From positions 1 to 64,000 of the forward strand of contig NZ_JODM01000019.1 of assembly GCF_000717995.1 (NCBI RefSeq): 64,000 nucleotides of DNA, read 5' to 3'. The position numbers and the translations under genes are program-made. The DNA is from Streptomyces violaceorubidus (GTDB taxonomy: Bacteria > Actinomycetota > Actinomycetes > Streptomycetales > Streptomycetaceae). The notes under the pieces were generated by a model. The model searched no databases. It was not told the DNA's origin and was given only the letters and a program-made list of their open reading frames with translations. Positions 9,665 through 17,625 of the stretch are shown here, piece after piece (position 1 is the first letter of the stretch; each line of letters begins with the position of its first letter).

Positions 9665-12370
9665 CTACACCCACGTCCGGGGGCGGTAACGATTGGCACG
9701 TTCCACCAGGTCGATCCTCTCCTCGCCGCCCCGCGCCAGCCGGGCCAGCGTGCGGTACGAACGCTCCAGCCCGAAACGCAGGCCGCGTTCGTCCAGGCCG
9801 CTGCCGAGCAGCGTCCGTCCCCCGGCGGCGGGAGGGACGGAACCCCGACCTCCGGAGAGTACCCAGTCCAGCGCGCAACCGAGGACCTCGGCCGACAGCT
9901 GCTCGCGCCGCGCCGGATCCAGACCGTACACGTCCAGCGCCTCGACCTGCCGCGCGGCGGCCACCAGGTCGTCCAGGAACGCCAGATCGCCCGCGGCCGC
10001 GGTGCGTTGCCGCAGCCGCGCCCGCACGGCCGCCACCCGCGCCGCGGTGCAGTGCACGGACGACTCCGGCACGGACTCCAACGTCCGTACGGCACCGGCC
10101 CGGTCGCCGGAGGCCAGCTGCACCCGGGCCAGACCGAACGCCGCGCTGACGTGGCTCGGGTCGGAGGACCACACCAGCCGGTAGTACTCGGCGGCGTTGT
10201 CGAGCTGCCCCAGCACCTCCGCGCACAGGCCGAGCGCCAACTTGGGCGCGATCTCGCCGGGGAAGGCGTCGTAGACCGCGTCGAAGGCCAGCGCGGCGTC
10301 CTCGTGGGCGCCGGTCACCAGCGCGGCGAGACCGCGGTACCAGACCACCCGCCAGTCGTCGGGGCGCTCACCCTCCAAGGCCTCCAGCGCCTCCAGCGCG
10401 CCGGACGCGTCGCCGTTCTCCAGCCGGGCCCGGATCTGCCGCAGCCGGGTCTCGGTCGACGGCGCCGGGGCCGCGGCCAGCGCGGTCAGCAGCTCGGCCG
10501 GCGCGGACGCCATGAGGCCCGCCAGGAAGCCCGCGTTGGGGTCACCGGCGTCGACCCGGGGGACGGGCAGCGCGAGCGAGGCGGTGGGCGCGTCGGGGTC
10601 CTTGACCAGGCCGACGGCCCCGGTGCCGAGACCGCCGACCGAGCTGACCGCACCCGGCAGCGAGGCGCTCGCGCCCCCGGACGCGGCCACCGGCGCGCCC
10701 ACCGCCCCCGTACCCGCCCCGACCGGCGGGGCGTGCGCGACGGTCCCGCCCGGCGCACCCACCGCCGGACCGGACCCGCCCGGCAGCGCGGGCGCGGGGG
10801 TCGCACCGCCCGGCGGGGACGCCCCCCAGCCGCCCCGGCGTCCGCCCGGACCCGGCAGCCTGGCCCCCAGCCGCGACACCTCGCCGTCCAGGCGCGGGAA
10901 CAACTCCGTGTCCGTGACCCGGAGCTCGGGCCCGAACAGGGTGGAGACGGCGGGCCTGGCACGGCCCGTCCGGAGCGAGACCACCTCGCGCAGCACGCCC
11001 GTCAGCTGCTCGGCCATCTCCTGCGCGGAGGCGAACCTGCGGGCCGGATCCGGGTCGGTGGCCCGCACCAGCAGCCGGTAGAACGACTCGTACTGCCGGA
11101 AGACCTCGATGCTGTCGGGGTCGGGCAGCGAGTCCGCGTAGACGGTCGTGTACCCCTGGAAGTCGAACGACAGCACGGCGAGGGTCCGCCCCACCGTGTA
11201 CAGGTCGGACGCCGCCGACGGGCCGACGTCGGCGACCTCCGGGGCCTGGTAGCCCACCGTGCCGTAGATGGCCGACTCGTCGTCGTCCATGCGGCGCACC
11301 GCGCCCATGTCTATGAGCTTGAGCTGGTCCTCGGTCTGGAGGGCGTTGTCGACCTTGAAGTCGCAGTACAGCAGCTTGCGGCTGTGCAGGTGGCCGAGCG
11401 CCTCCAGCGCCTCGATGCCGTACGCGCAGGCCTGCTCGACCGGCAGCGGGTCGCGCCGGCCCTGCGGGGAGCGCCGGGCGTTGGCGATCTCCTTGAGCGA
11501 CTTGCCGCCGACGTACTCCATGACGATGTAGCCGTCGAGGGAGCCGGTGCGCTGGTCGAGGTGCTCGACGAAGTTGTAGATCCGCACGATGTTGGCGTGC
11601 TCGATCTCGGCGAGGAAGCGCCGCTCGGAGATCGCCGCCGCCATCGCGTCCTGGTCGCCGGTGTCCAGCAGGCCCTTGAGGACCACCCAGCGGTCGGAGA
11701 CGGCCTTGTCCACGGCGAGGTAGATCCAGCCGAGCCCGCCGTGCGCGAGGCAGCCCACCACCTCGTACTGGCCGTGCACCACGTCCCCGGCCTTCAGCTT
11801 GGGCACGAACGAGTACGGGTGCCCGCACTTGGTGCAGAAGCCCTCCGTGCGGCCCGGCCGCTCGCCGCGCGCCCGCCCGACCGGCGCCCCGCAGTCCGAG
11901 CGGGAGCAGAACCGCTTGCGCTCGGGCACCTCCGGGTGGTCCATGACCATCTCGCGCGGGTCGGGCCGCGGCACCGCCGGCACCTCGACGAGCCCGACGC
12001 CGAGCCGTCCGCGCCCGGTGGAACCCGCGCCCGAACCGGAGCTGCGCACCGACACCGAACGCCCCGTGGAGCGGCCCGACAGCGCCCGGGAGAGCCGGCC
12101 GGACACCGAGCGCCGGGACTTCGACGAGCGCGACGACTGGGACGACGTGCGCGCACTGCGGGCGCTGGAGCTGCCGCTGCCCGACGAACCGCGCGAGCCC
12201 CCGCCCCCGCCCCCGCCCCCGGCGACACCGGTCGGCGCCGAGGCGAGTGCGCCGCCCGCCGCGACGACCGGCGCGAGACCGCACGTGTCGCAGTACAGCT
12301 CGCCGCCGCCCATGTCCTCGTAGGTCCCGCCGCAGCCGGGACGCTGACACGTCCGCCCTGCCTCACTCAT
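9665..12370 (-). CDS. pknG: PknG-like Ser/Thr protein kinase
   Basis: This 901-residue soluble kinase has the PknG architecture. Zinc ribbon 1 (C8, C13, C27, C30) is followed by a Ser/Arg-rich linker, a rubredoxin-like ribbon 2 (C155, C160, C179, C182), the kinase domain (about 202-460) and a C-terminal TPR-like helical region. Lys232 lies in VVLK. The glycine loop is AHGGLGWIY, as in mycobacterial PknG. The catalytic loop is YCDFKVDN (D337, N342), lacking the usual arginine, and DFG is DMG (D354). M. tuberculosis PknG controls glutamate and TCA metabolism in the cytosol and lies beside glnH and glnX; relatives of both are upstream here. GAAGGGGG precedes the ATG. Confidence 0.92.
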   Translation of the reverse strand: MSEAGRTCQRPGCGGTYEDMGGGELYCDTCGLAPVVAAGGALASAPTGVAGGGGGGGGSRGSSGSGSSSARSARTSSQSSRSSKSRRSVSGRLSRALSGRSTGRSVSVRSSGSGAGSTGRGRLGVGLVEVPAVPRPDPREMVMDHPEVPERKRFCSRSDCGAPVGRARGERPGRTEGFCTKCGHPYSFVPKLKAGDVVHGQYEVVGCLAHGGLGWIYLAVDKAVSDRWVVLKGLLDTGDQDAMAAAISERRFLAEIEHANIVRIYNFVEHLDQRTGSLDGYIVMEYVGGKSLKEIANARRSPQGRRDPLPVEQACAYGIEALEALGHLHSRKLLYCDFKVDNALQTEDQLKLIDMGAVRRMDDDESAIYGTVGYQAPEVADVGPSAASDLYTVGRTLAVLSFDFQGYTTVYADSLPDPDSIEVFRQYESFYRLLVRATDPDPARRFASAQEMAEQLTGVLREVVSLRTGRARPAVSTLFGPELRVTDTELFPRLDGEVSRLGARLPGPGGRRGGWGASPPGGATPAPALPGGSGPAVGAPGGTVAHAPPVGAGTGAVGAPVAASGGASASLPGAVSSVGGLGTGAVGLVKDPDAPTASLALPVPRVDAGDPNAGFLAGLMASAPAELLTALAAAPAPSTETRLRQIRARLENGDASGALEALEALEGERPDDWRVVWYRGLAALVTGAHEDAALAFDAVYDAFPGEIAPKLALGLCAEVLGQLDNAAEYYRLVWSSDPSHVSAAFGLARVQLASGDRAGAVRTLESVPESSVHCTAARVAAVRARLRQRTAAAGDLAFLDDLVAAARQVEALDVYGLDPARREQLSAEVLGCALDWVLSGGRGSVPPAAGGRTLLGSGLDERGLRFGLERSYRTLARLARGGEERIDLVERANRYRPRTWV

Positions 12371-12425
12371 GGCGCTGCACCCCCTTCTCGCTCGTGCGCG
12401 GGCCGCCCCGGACGCGGGCCGCCCG

Positions 12426-13760
12426 TCACGCGCCCGGCCCCGTCCGGTCCACCGGACCGCCCTGGCCGGGCACGCGCCGTGTGGCGCCGAGCAGTTCGGC
12501 CGCCGCGTGCTGGTAGCGCAGCACGGCCTGCTCGGCGACCCGCAGGTCGCAGGGCGCGCTCCACAGCATGCGGCGCGCCTTCTCGTACTTTTCGGCCAGC
12601 TCGGGGTCCTCGGCGTGGCCCAGCCGGGCCATCTTCGCCTTGTAGGCGTCGAGCCGGCCGCGCAGCTCGGCGCGGACCGCGAGCGGCGCGGTGACCGCGG
12701 TCAACGACTCCCGGGCCCGCAGCAGTTCGTCCTCCGCCTTCTCCTCCAGGGACTCCAGGAGCGGCGACAGCCGGTGCCACTGGGCGTGCCTGCGGTACTC
12801 GGCCGCCGCCGCGAGCTGCTCCTGGAGCACGATCGGCGGCCCGCCGACCACCGGCACCTCCGTCGCGGCGATCTTCGCCAGCACCTCGCCCCGCGCGGTA
12901 CGGGCCTCGGCCAGCGTGCGGTCCGCGCGCGAGAGCACGTCCCGCAGCCGCACGATCCGCTGCTCGGCGTCCTGGCGCACGGCCAGCACCGCGTCGATCT
13001 CGCGGCGCACCTCCTCCAGGGCGCGCGCCTCCCGGTCGTACACCGTGGTGTCGGGACGGCCGCCGCCCGGTGCCGAACTGCCCCGGGCGGGCGTCCAGAA
13101 GGCCAGCGGGTCGGAGATCACCTGTTCCCGCAGCCGGGTCAGGGTGCGGGTGATCCGCTCCAGGTCGTCCCCGGCCGGGTGCTCGCCGGGGCGCACGCCC
13201 ACGGAGTGGGCCAGCTTGCGGGTGCGCCCCAGCTCGGCGGCGAGCAGATCGATCCGGGCGGGCAGCGCCGACCACACGGCGTCGGCGGCGACCACCATGT
13301 CCAGGGAGGTCGCGTAGAGCTCGTTCATCCGTGCCACCAGCGTCACCAGCGAGTACCGCTCGCTGAGCCGGCCCGGACCGCCGTGCGCGGTGGGCGCGTT
13401 GGCGGTGACGGCGGCGCCGCCGGACACCGTGACGGCCTCGCCGCGCAGCAGCTCCGTCAGCTCCGCCAGGTCCTCGCGGCTGGACCAGCGGCGCCGGGAG
13501 CGGATCTCCCGTGCGGTGCGCAGCGCGCCCGTGTACGCGTCGAAGTAGGCCCACAGCAGCGTGATCGACGCCTCCGCGGCACTCCAGCGCTCGGCGGTGA
13601 CGCCGGTGAGCTCGGCGCCTTCGAGGAGTCTGCGGCCCGCGTGGTCCTGGAGGGCGAGGAGCGAGGTCTCGATCGCCTCGTGCTCCGCGCCGAGCCGCGC
13701 CAGCGCACGGTCCACCTCGTCCCGGTCCATCACCGGCCCGGTGGGTCCCGTGTCGCCCAT
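12426..13760 (-). CDS. Coiled-coil protein of unknown function in the kinase locus
   Basis: I do not recognise the family of this 444-residue protein. It is almost entirely helical and charged, with probable coiled coils near residues 10-110 and 170-430, and has no membrane segment, signal peptide or cysteine pattern. It lies between the GlnH-like and PknG-like genes on the same strand, 55 nt before the kinase start. A scaffold or adaptor between the membrane sensor and the kinase is a reasonable inference and nothing more. The ATG at 13760 has AGAGGTG six nt upstream. A pentanucleotide repeat lies just upstream of that site. Confidence 0.75.
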   Translation of the reverse strand: MGDTGPTGPVMDRDEVDRALARLGAEHEAIETSLLALQDHAGRRLLEGAELTGVTAERWSAAEASITLLWAYFDAYTGALRTAREIRSRRRWSSREDLAELTELLRGEAVTVSGGAAVTANAPTAHGGPGRLSERYSLVTLVARMNELYATSLDMVVAADAVWSALPARIDLLAAELGRTRKLAHSVGVRPGEHPAGDDLERITRTLTRLREQVISDPLAFWTPARGSSAPGGGRPDTTVYDREARALEEVRREIDAVLAVRQDAEQRIVRLRDVLSRADRTLAEARTARGEVLAKIAATEVPVVGGPPIVLQEQLAAAAEYRRHAQWHRLSPLLESLEEKAEDELLRARESLTAVTAPLAVRAELRGRLDAYKAKMARLGHAEDPELAEKYEKARRMLWSAPCDLRVAEQAVLRYQHAAAELLGATRRVPGQGGPVDRTGPGA

Positions 13761-13788
13761 CGATCACCTCTCGCCGTAGGGACTTGTA

Positions 13789-13843
13789 TGTGCTGTGCCG
13801 TGCTGTGCCGTGCTGTGCTGTGCCGTGCCGTGCCGTGCCGTGC
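13789..13843. repeat. Pentanucleotide repeat (YGTGC)11 upstream of the coiled-coil gene
   Basis: Eleven contiguous units of TGTGC or CGTGC run from 13789 to 13843 in the leader between the GlnH-like and coiled-coil genes. The array ends about 15 nt from the coiled-coil gene's ribosome-binding sequence. It is non-coding, so changes in copy number would alter leader length and structure, not a protein. Confidence 0.9.
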
Positions 13844-13875
13844 CTGTGCTCTGTCGTCGCCTGCGCCGCCGCCGG

Positions 13876-14925
13876 TCAGCTCCCGCGCAGGTACCGCGGG
13901 GCCGGCGGCAGCGACTTCGCCGCGCCGCCCATCGTCTCCGACAGCCACTCCTCGTACGAGTGCTGCCACCCGCCCGCCCGGTCCGCGCGCCACTCCTCGA
14001 GGACCCGGTTGACCCGGCGTACCAGATCGTCGGCGTCCTTCTTCATCGCCACGCCGTAGTACTCGGTGGTGAAGGCGTCGCCCTTCAGCTCGACCGTCGG
14101 GTCCTGCGCGGCCTGGCTCGCGGCCAGGGCGCCGTCGGTGACGACCGCGTCCACCTCGCCGAGCTGGAGCCGCACCAGGCAGTCCAGTTGGTTGGGCACG
14201 GTGGTGCGCAGGTCGGCGTCGGCGGCGAGCCTGCCGTCCTTCTGGTCCTGCTCCAGGGTGCTCAGCGCCGTCGAACCCGCCGCCGTGCAGATCTCCTTGC
14301 CGGACAGCGTGCCGTCGTAGCCGGTGATCTTCGAGGACTTGGGCGCCAGTACCTGCTGACCGGTCCTGAAGTAGGGGGCGGAGAACGCGACGTCCTCCAG
14401 CCGGTCGCAGTTGATGGTCATCGTGCGGACCACCATGTCGACCCGGCCGTCCTGGATCGCGGGGATGCGCTGGTCGGTGGGTATCGCCTTGAACTGCACG
14501 GCGTCCTCGTCGCCGAGGAGGTCCTTCGCGATCCGGTGCGCCAGGTCGATGTCAAAGCCCTCCAGTTCGGCGTCGCCGCCGCTGTTCGGGTCGCGGTAGC
14601 CCCAGCGGTAGCTGTTCTGGTCGACGCCGACGACCAGCTTGCGCTTCTCGCCCTCGCGGGCGCGGATCGCGTCGATGGCGGGCCCGTCGTCCCCGGACGG
14701 GGCGAGGGTCTGCTTCTCCGGGTCCGCGCACTCCCGCGCGGCCCGCGCCTGGTTGCCGTGGGCGACACCGTGGCCGTCGTCGTCCGCACCGCCGCCCCCG
14801 CCCGTGCCGTGCCAGGGGACCATCGGCAGGAGCAGGGCCGCCAATACCGCGAGGACGCAGGCGAAGGCCATCGTCCCCACGCCGCCCCAGCCCTTCAGGC
14901 CGGTCCGCAACCGTCCCGCACGCAT
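13876..14925 (-). CDS. glnH: GlnH-like amino-acid binding protein (SBP family 3)
   Basis: The 349-residue protein has an N-terminal membrane segment (about residues 17-38) and a family-3 periplasmic binding domain: LVVGVDQNSYRWGYRD, the hallmark GFDIDLAHRIAKDLLG, IPAIQDGRVDMVV, then ELKGDAFTTEYYGVAM. Family members bind glutamate, aspartate or glutamine. No ABC permease or ATPase is nearby, and the gene pairs with a GlnX-like membrane protein and a PknG-like kinase, so it is probably a ligand sensor and not a transport component. There is no lipobox cysteine at the end of the hydrophobic segment, so it looks anchored by that helix. The ATG at 14925 follows GAAAGAGGG; a GTG at 14982 is an alternative. 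Confidence 0.85.
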   Translation of the reverse strand: MRAGRLRTGLKGWGGVGTMAFACVLAVLAALLLPMVPWHGTGGGGGADDDGHGVAHGNQARAARECADPEKQTLAPSGDDGPAIDAIRAREGEKRKLVVGVDQNSYRWGYRDPNSGGDAELEGFDIDLAHRIAKDLLGDEDAVQFKAIPTDQRIPAIQDGRVDMVVRTMTINCDRLEDVAFSAPYFRTGQQVLAPKSSKITGYDGTLSGKEICTAAGSTALSTLEQDQKDGRLAADADLRTTVPNQLDCLVRLQLGEVDAVVTDGALAASQAAQDPTVELKGDAFTTEYYGVAMKKDADDLVRRVNRVLEEWRADRAGGWQHSYEEWLSETMGGAAKSLPPAPRYLRGS

Positions 14926-15017
14926 CCTCACGCCCTCTTTCCCGGGTCCTGCCTTGACGGGCTTCACGGGCTTCACGGGCACCCCTTCCCACCGGCCCGC
15001 CGGGCCCGCGCCCCGGC

Positions 15018-16382
15018 TCACCGGTACTCCGACAGCCTGCGGCCGATGCCTGTCAGCGCGCCGGCCGCGCCCAGCCCGGCGAGCACGCCCGCGCCCTGCG
15101 GCAGGTAGCCCATCGCGTCCAGGCCGTCGCCCGCGGCCTGCTCGAACTCCGCCTTCTCGTGCTTCAGCGCGGTGGCGAGCGCGGCGTCGACGCCGTCGAA
15201 GCACTCCACCGTGGCGCCGTCGCCGCCGATCACCAGGTCAAGTGCCTGCCGGTAGTTGCCGTTCTCGTCCTGCGTGCGGGCCGAGGCGTGGCGCTTCTTC
15301 CACTCCGCCATGTCGCCGTTCGCCGTGTCGACCGGCTGTGCGCCCGCCTTGTCGTCGGCGAGCCGCCCCGCCTCGGCCAGCGCCCGGCCGAGGCCGTCCA
15401 TGCTCTTGCCGAAGGCCAGGTCGTAGGAGTCGTACGTCGTGTCGCCCACCTTCGTCGTCTCCGCGCCGCGGGAGACCAGGGTCAGGTTCTCGTTGCCCCT
15501 GGCCTTGAGGGAGGCGATGCGGGCCTCGTTCAGCGCGTTGAGGGAGCGTACGCCGTGCTCGTAGGAGTCGGTCAGGTTCGACCGCGCGACGCTGTGGCCG
15601 ACGACCAGCCAGAGCAGCACCACCGCGGAGGCGGCGGTCGCCGCGACCAGGCCCTGGTTCAGGACCCGGTTGGTGAGCCGGTAGTTGCGGTGCTGGGCCC
15701 AGGCCAGCGCGGCGAGCAGGACGACGCCGAGGGCGATCGCCGCCCAGGGGTAGGGCTTTGCGTCGCCGTAGTCGGCGCCCAACCGCTGGTTCTCCTTCTT
15801 GTAGAGGTCCTCCGCCGCCGGGAGCATCTCCTTCTGCATCTTCTCGTTGGCGTAGCGCAGATAGGCGCCGCCGACCGGGAAGCCCTGCCGGTTGTAGGTG
15901 CGGGCCCGCTCGACCAGGCCCTTGTACTCGGGAAGCAGGCGGTTGAGCTTCGCGATGGTCGCCGCCGCAGGGGACTTCGGCTCGGAGTTGGCGGCGGCCG
16001 TCACCAGCCCTTCGGCGGCGGCCCGGATCCCGGTGTCGTAGCGGGTGCGGGAGTCCTCCGTCTCCTGGCCGCCGGCCAGGAAGCCGCTGGAGGCCGCCGT
16101 GTTGGCCTCGGCGAGCGAGCGGTAGATGTCGGCCGCGGCGGAGCTGAGCGGCTGGCTGCGGGTGAGCACGTCGTCGGCGGCCGCGGCCCGCTCGTTCATC
16201 TGCCAGGCGGTGACGGTGCCGAAGGCGACGACGAGCACGGCGAGCACCGCGCCGATGATGCGCAGCCGCCCGGGTTCGGTGACCGCGGCCGCGCGCAGCC
16301 GGTCCACGCCCTCGGCGAAGGCGGTACGACGCGGCGCCGTGTCCGGCGGCGGTGCCGTGCCGCCCCTCGGCGGTTGAGTCAC
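15018..16382 (-). CDS. glnX: GlnX-like multi-pass membrane sensor
   Basis: From the GTG at 16382 (GGAGGT at the correct distance) the product is 454 residues. After a Pro-rich cytoplasmic N-terminus come TM1 (RIIGAVLAVLVVAFGTVTAW), a helical extracytoplasmic domain, TM2 (PWAAIALGVVLLAALAWA), a short loop, TM3 (AATAASAVVLLWLVV), a second extracytoplasmic helical domain, and a final hydrophobic segment near the C-terminus. This four-helix layout beside glnH and pknG fits GlnX, which relays GlnH ligand state to PknG in mycobacteria. It is the first gene of the unit. An earlier in-frame ATG at 16553 lacks a good site and would cross the intergenic region. Assignment rests on topology and context. 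Confidence 0.75.
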   Translation of the reverse strand: MTQPPRGGTAPPPDTAPRRTAFAEGVDRLRAAAVTEPGRLRIIGAVLAVLVVAFGTVTAWQMNERAAAADDVLTRSQPLSSAAADIYRSLAEANTAASSGFLAGGQETEDSRTRYDTGIRAAAEGLVTAAANSEPKSPAAATIAKLNRLLPEYKGLVERARTYNRQGFPVGGAYLRYANEKMQKEMLPAAEDLYKKENQRLGADYGDAKPYPWAAIALGVVLLAALAWAQHRNYRLTNRVLNQGLVAATAASAVVLLWLVVGHSVARSNLTDSYEHGVRSLNALNEARIASLKARGNENLTLVSRGAETTKVGDTTYDSYDLAFGKSMDGLGRALAEAGRLADDKAGAQPVDTANGDMAEWKKRHASARTQDENGNYRQALDLVIGGDGATVECFDGVDAALATALKHEKAEFEQAAGDGLDAMGYLPQGAGVLAGLGAAGALTGIGRRLSEYR

Positions 16383-16578
16383 TGCTGACCTCCCCCATGG
16401 CCATCCGTCGCCGCAAGTATCGCTGTCCGCGCCGACATTCGCACCGGCCTTCACCCGATCTTGCTGCGCTTCCGGTGCAACGCACCACCCCTGCCCATGA
16501 ATACGCCGCGGGGACCGGTACGGTTCCTCGTACCGGTCCCCGGTCGCCGCCACGGTGCGGGGCGCGGGCGGCCCAGGC

Positions 16579-16659
16579 GGCTCAGAGGGCTCAGGCGGCT
16601 CAGAGGGCTCAGGCGGCTCAGGCGGCTCCGAGGGCTCAAGCGGCTCAGGCGGCTCAGGA
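16579..16659. repeat. Nine tandem 9-bp GGCTCAGRS-type repeats
   Basis: Nine 9-bp units (GGCTCAGAG, GGCTCAGGC and variants) run from 16579 to 16659. On the minus strand each intact unit supplies a TGA in the frame of the upstream sugar-kinase gene. The genuine stop (16654-16656) is therefore followed by in-frame TGAs at 16645, 16636, 16618, 16609, 16600, 16591 and 16582. Confidence 0.85.
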
Positions 16660-17625
16660 GGCGAAGTGCTCCCGGGCCCGTTCCCCGGCCGCGGGCGCCG
16701 CGCCGACGTGGTCGAGGCCCAGCAGCACCGCGCCCAGCACGGGCGGGGCCGTCACGACCCGGGGCACGGCCTTGGGGGCACGGGCCGCCAGCAGGTCCCG
16801 TATCCGCCCGTCGAGCTGCGGGTGCCGGGCCGCCAGCACGCTGCCGCCCAGCAGGACCGGCGCGGCTTCGGCCAGCAGGTCGAGACGGGTCAGCGCCACC
16901 GTGGCCATGGCCACCACCTCGTCGGCCTGCCGGTCCACGACCGACCGGGCGAGCGGGTCGCCGCCGGCCGCCGTGGCGAACAGCACGGGGGTCAGCTCGT
17001 GCCGCCGTGCCGGCTCGATCCGCCGCAGGTGCAGGGCCTCGACGAGGGCGTACATCGAGTCGAGGCCGAAGTGGGCCGGCAGCGTGCGGGCCAGCTCCGT
17101 GGGCCCGCCCCGGCCGTCCTCCGCGCGCGCGGCGTGCCACAGCGCCTCCTCGGCCAGCCCCCAGCCGCCGCCCCAGTCGCCGGAGATGCGGCCGATGGCC
17201 GGGAAGCGGGCGGTGCGGCCGTCGGGGCGCATGCCGACGCAGTTGACGCCGGCCCCGCACACGACGGCGACGCCCAGGGGCTCGGCGACGCCCGCCCGCA
17301 GGATCGCGAAGGTGTCGTTGCGCACCTCGACGCCGGTGCCCCACGCGCGCGCGTGCAGCGCGGCGGCCAGCTGCTCCTCCTCCACGGGCAGGTCGGCGTT
17401 GGCCAGGCACGCCGAGACGTGGTCGACGGAGGTGACCCCGGCCGCCGCGAAGGCCCGGGCCACCGCCTCCGCCAGGGCGTCCACGGCCCGTTCGACGCCG
17501 ACGGCGGGCGGCCGGAAGGCCCCGCCGCGGGCCGTGCCGAGCACCTCCCCGTCGGCCGCCACCACGGCCACGTCGGTCTTGCTGTTGCCCGCGTCGACGG
17601 CGAGGACGCTCGCGCTCAGGCCCAC
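16654..17625 (-). CDS. BadF/BcrA-type N-acetylglucosamine kinase-like sugar kinase
   Basis: This 323-residue ASKHA-fold kinase has the phosphate-1 motif VLAVDAGNSKTDVAV, VCGAGVNCVG (phosphate 2) and ISGDWGGGWGL, all typical of the BadF/BadG/BcrA/BcrD group that includes GlcNAc and MurNAc kinases. Its GTG start at 17625 overlaps the end of the GH4 gene by 10 nt and has GGGAG upstream, so it is the last gene of the six-gene glycoside operon. It probably phosphorylates the imported sugar or a product of it in the cytoplasm, giving the 6-phospho form a GH4 enzyme needs. The exact sugar cannot be read from sequence. Confidence 0.82.
   Translation of the reverse strand: MGLSASVLAVDAGNSKTDVAVVAADGEVLGTARGGAFRPPAVGVERAVDALAEAVARAFAAAGVTSVDHVSACLANADLPVEEEQLAAALHARAWGTGVEVRNDTFAILRAGVAEPLGVAVVCGAGVNCVGMRPDGRTARFPAIGRISGDWGGGWGLAEEALWHAARAEDGRGGPTELARTLPAHFGLDSMYALVEALHLRRIEPARRHELTPVLFATAAGGDPLARSVVDRQADEVVAMATVALTRLDLLAEAAPVLLGGSVLAARHPQLDGRIRDLLAARAPKAVPRVVTAPPVLGAVLLGLDHVGAAPAAGERAREHFAS

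Noticed and set aside
8306..12694. 1462-residue plus-strand ORF
   Set aside because: Antisense to the PP2C and PknG-like genes, whose domains are unmistakable; low-complexity G/A/R/P composition typical of GC-rich shadow frames.
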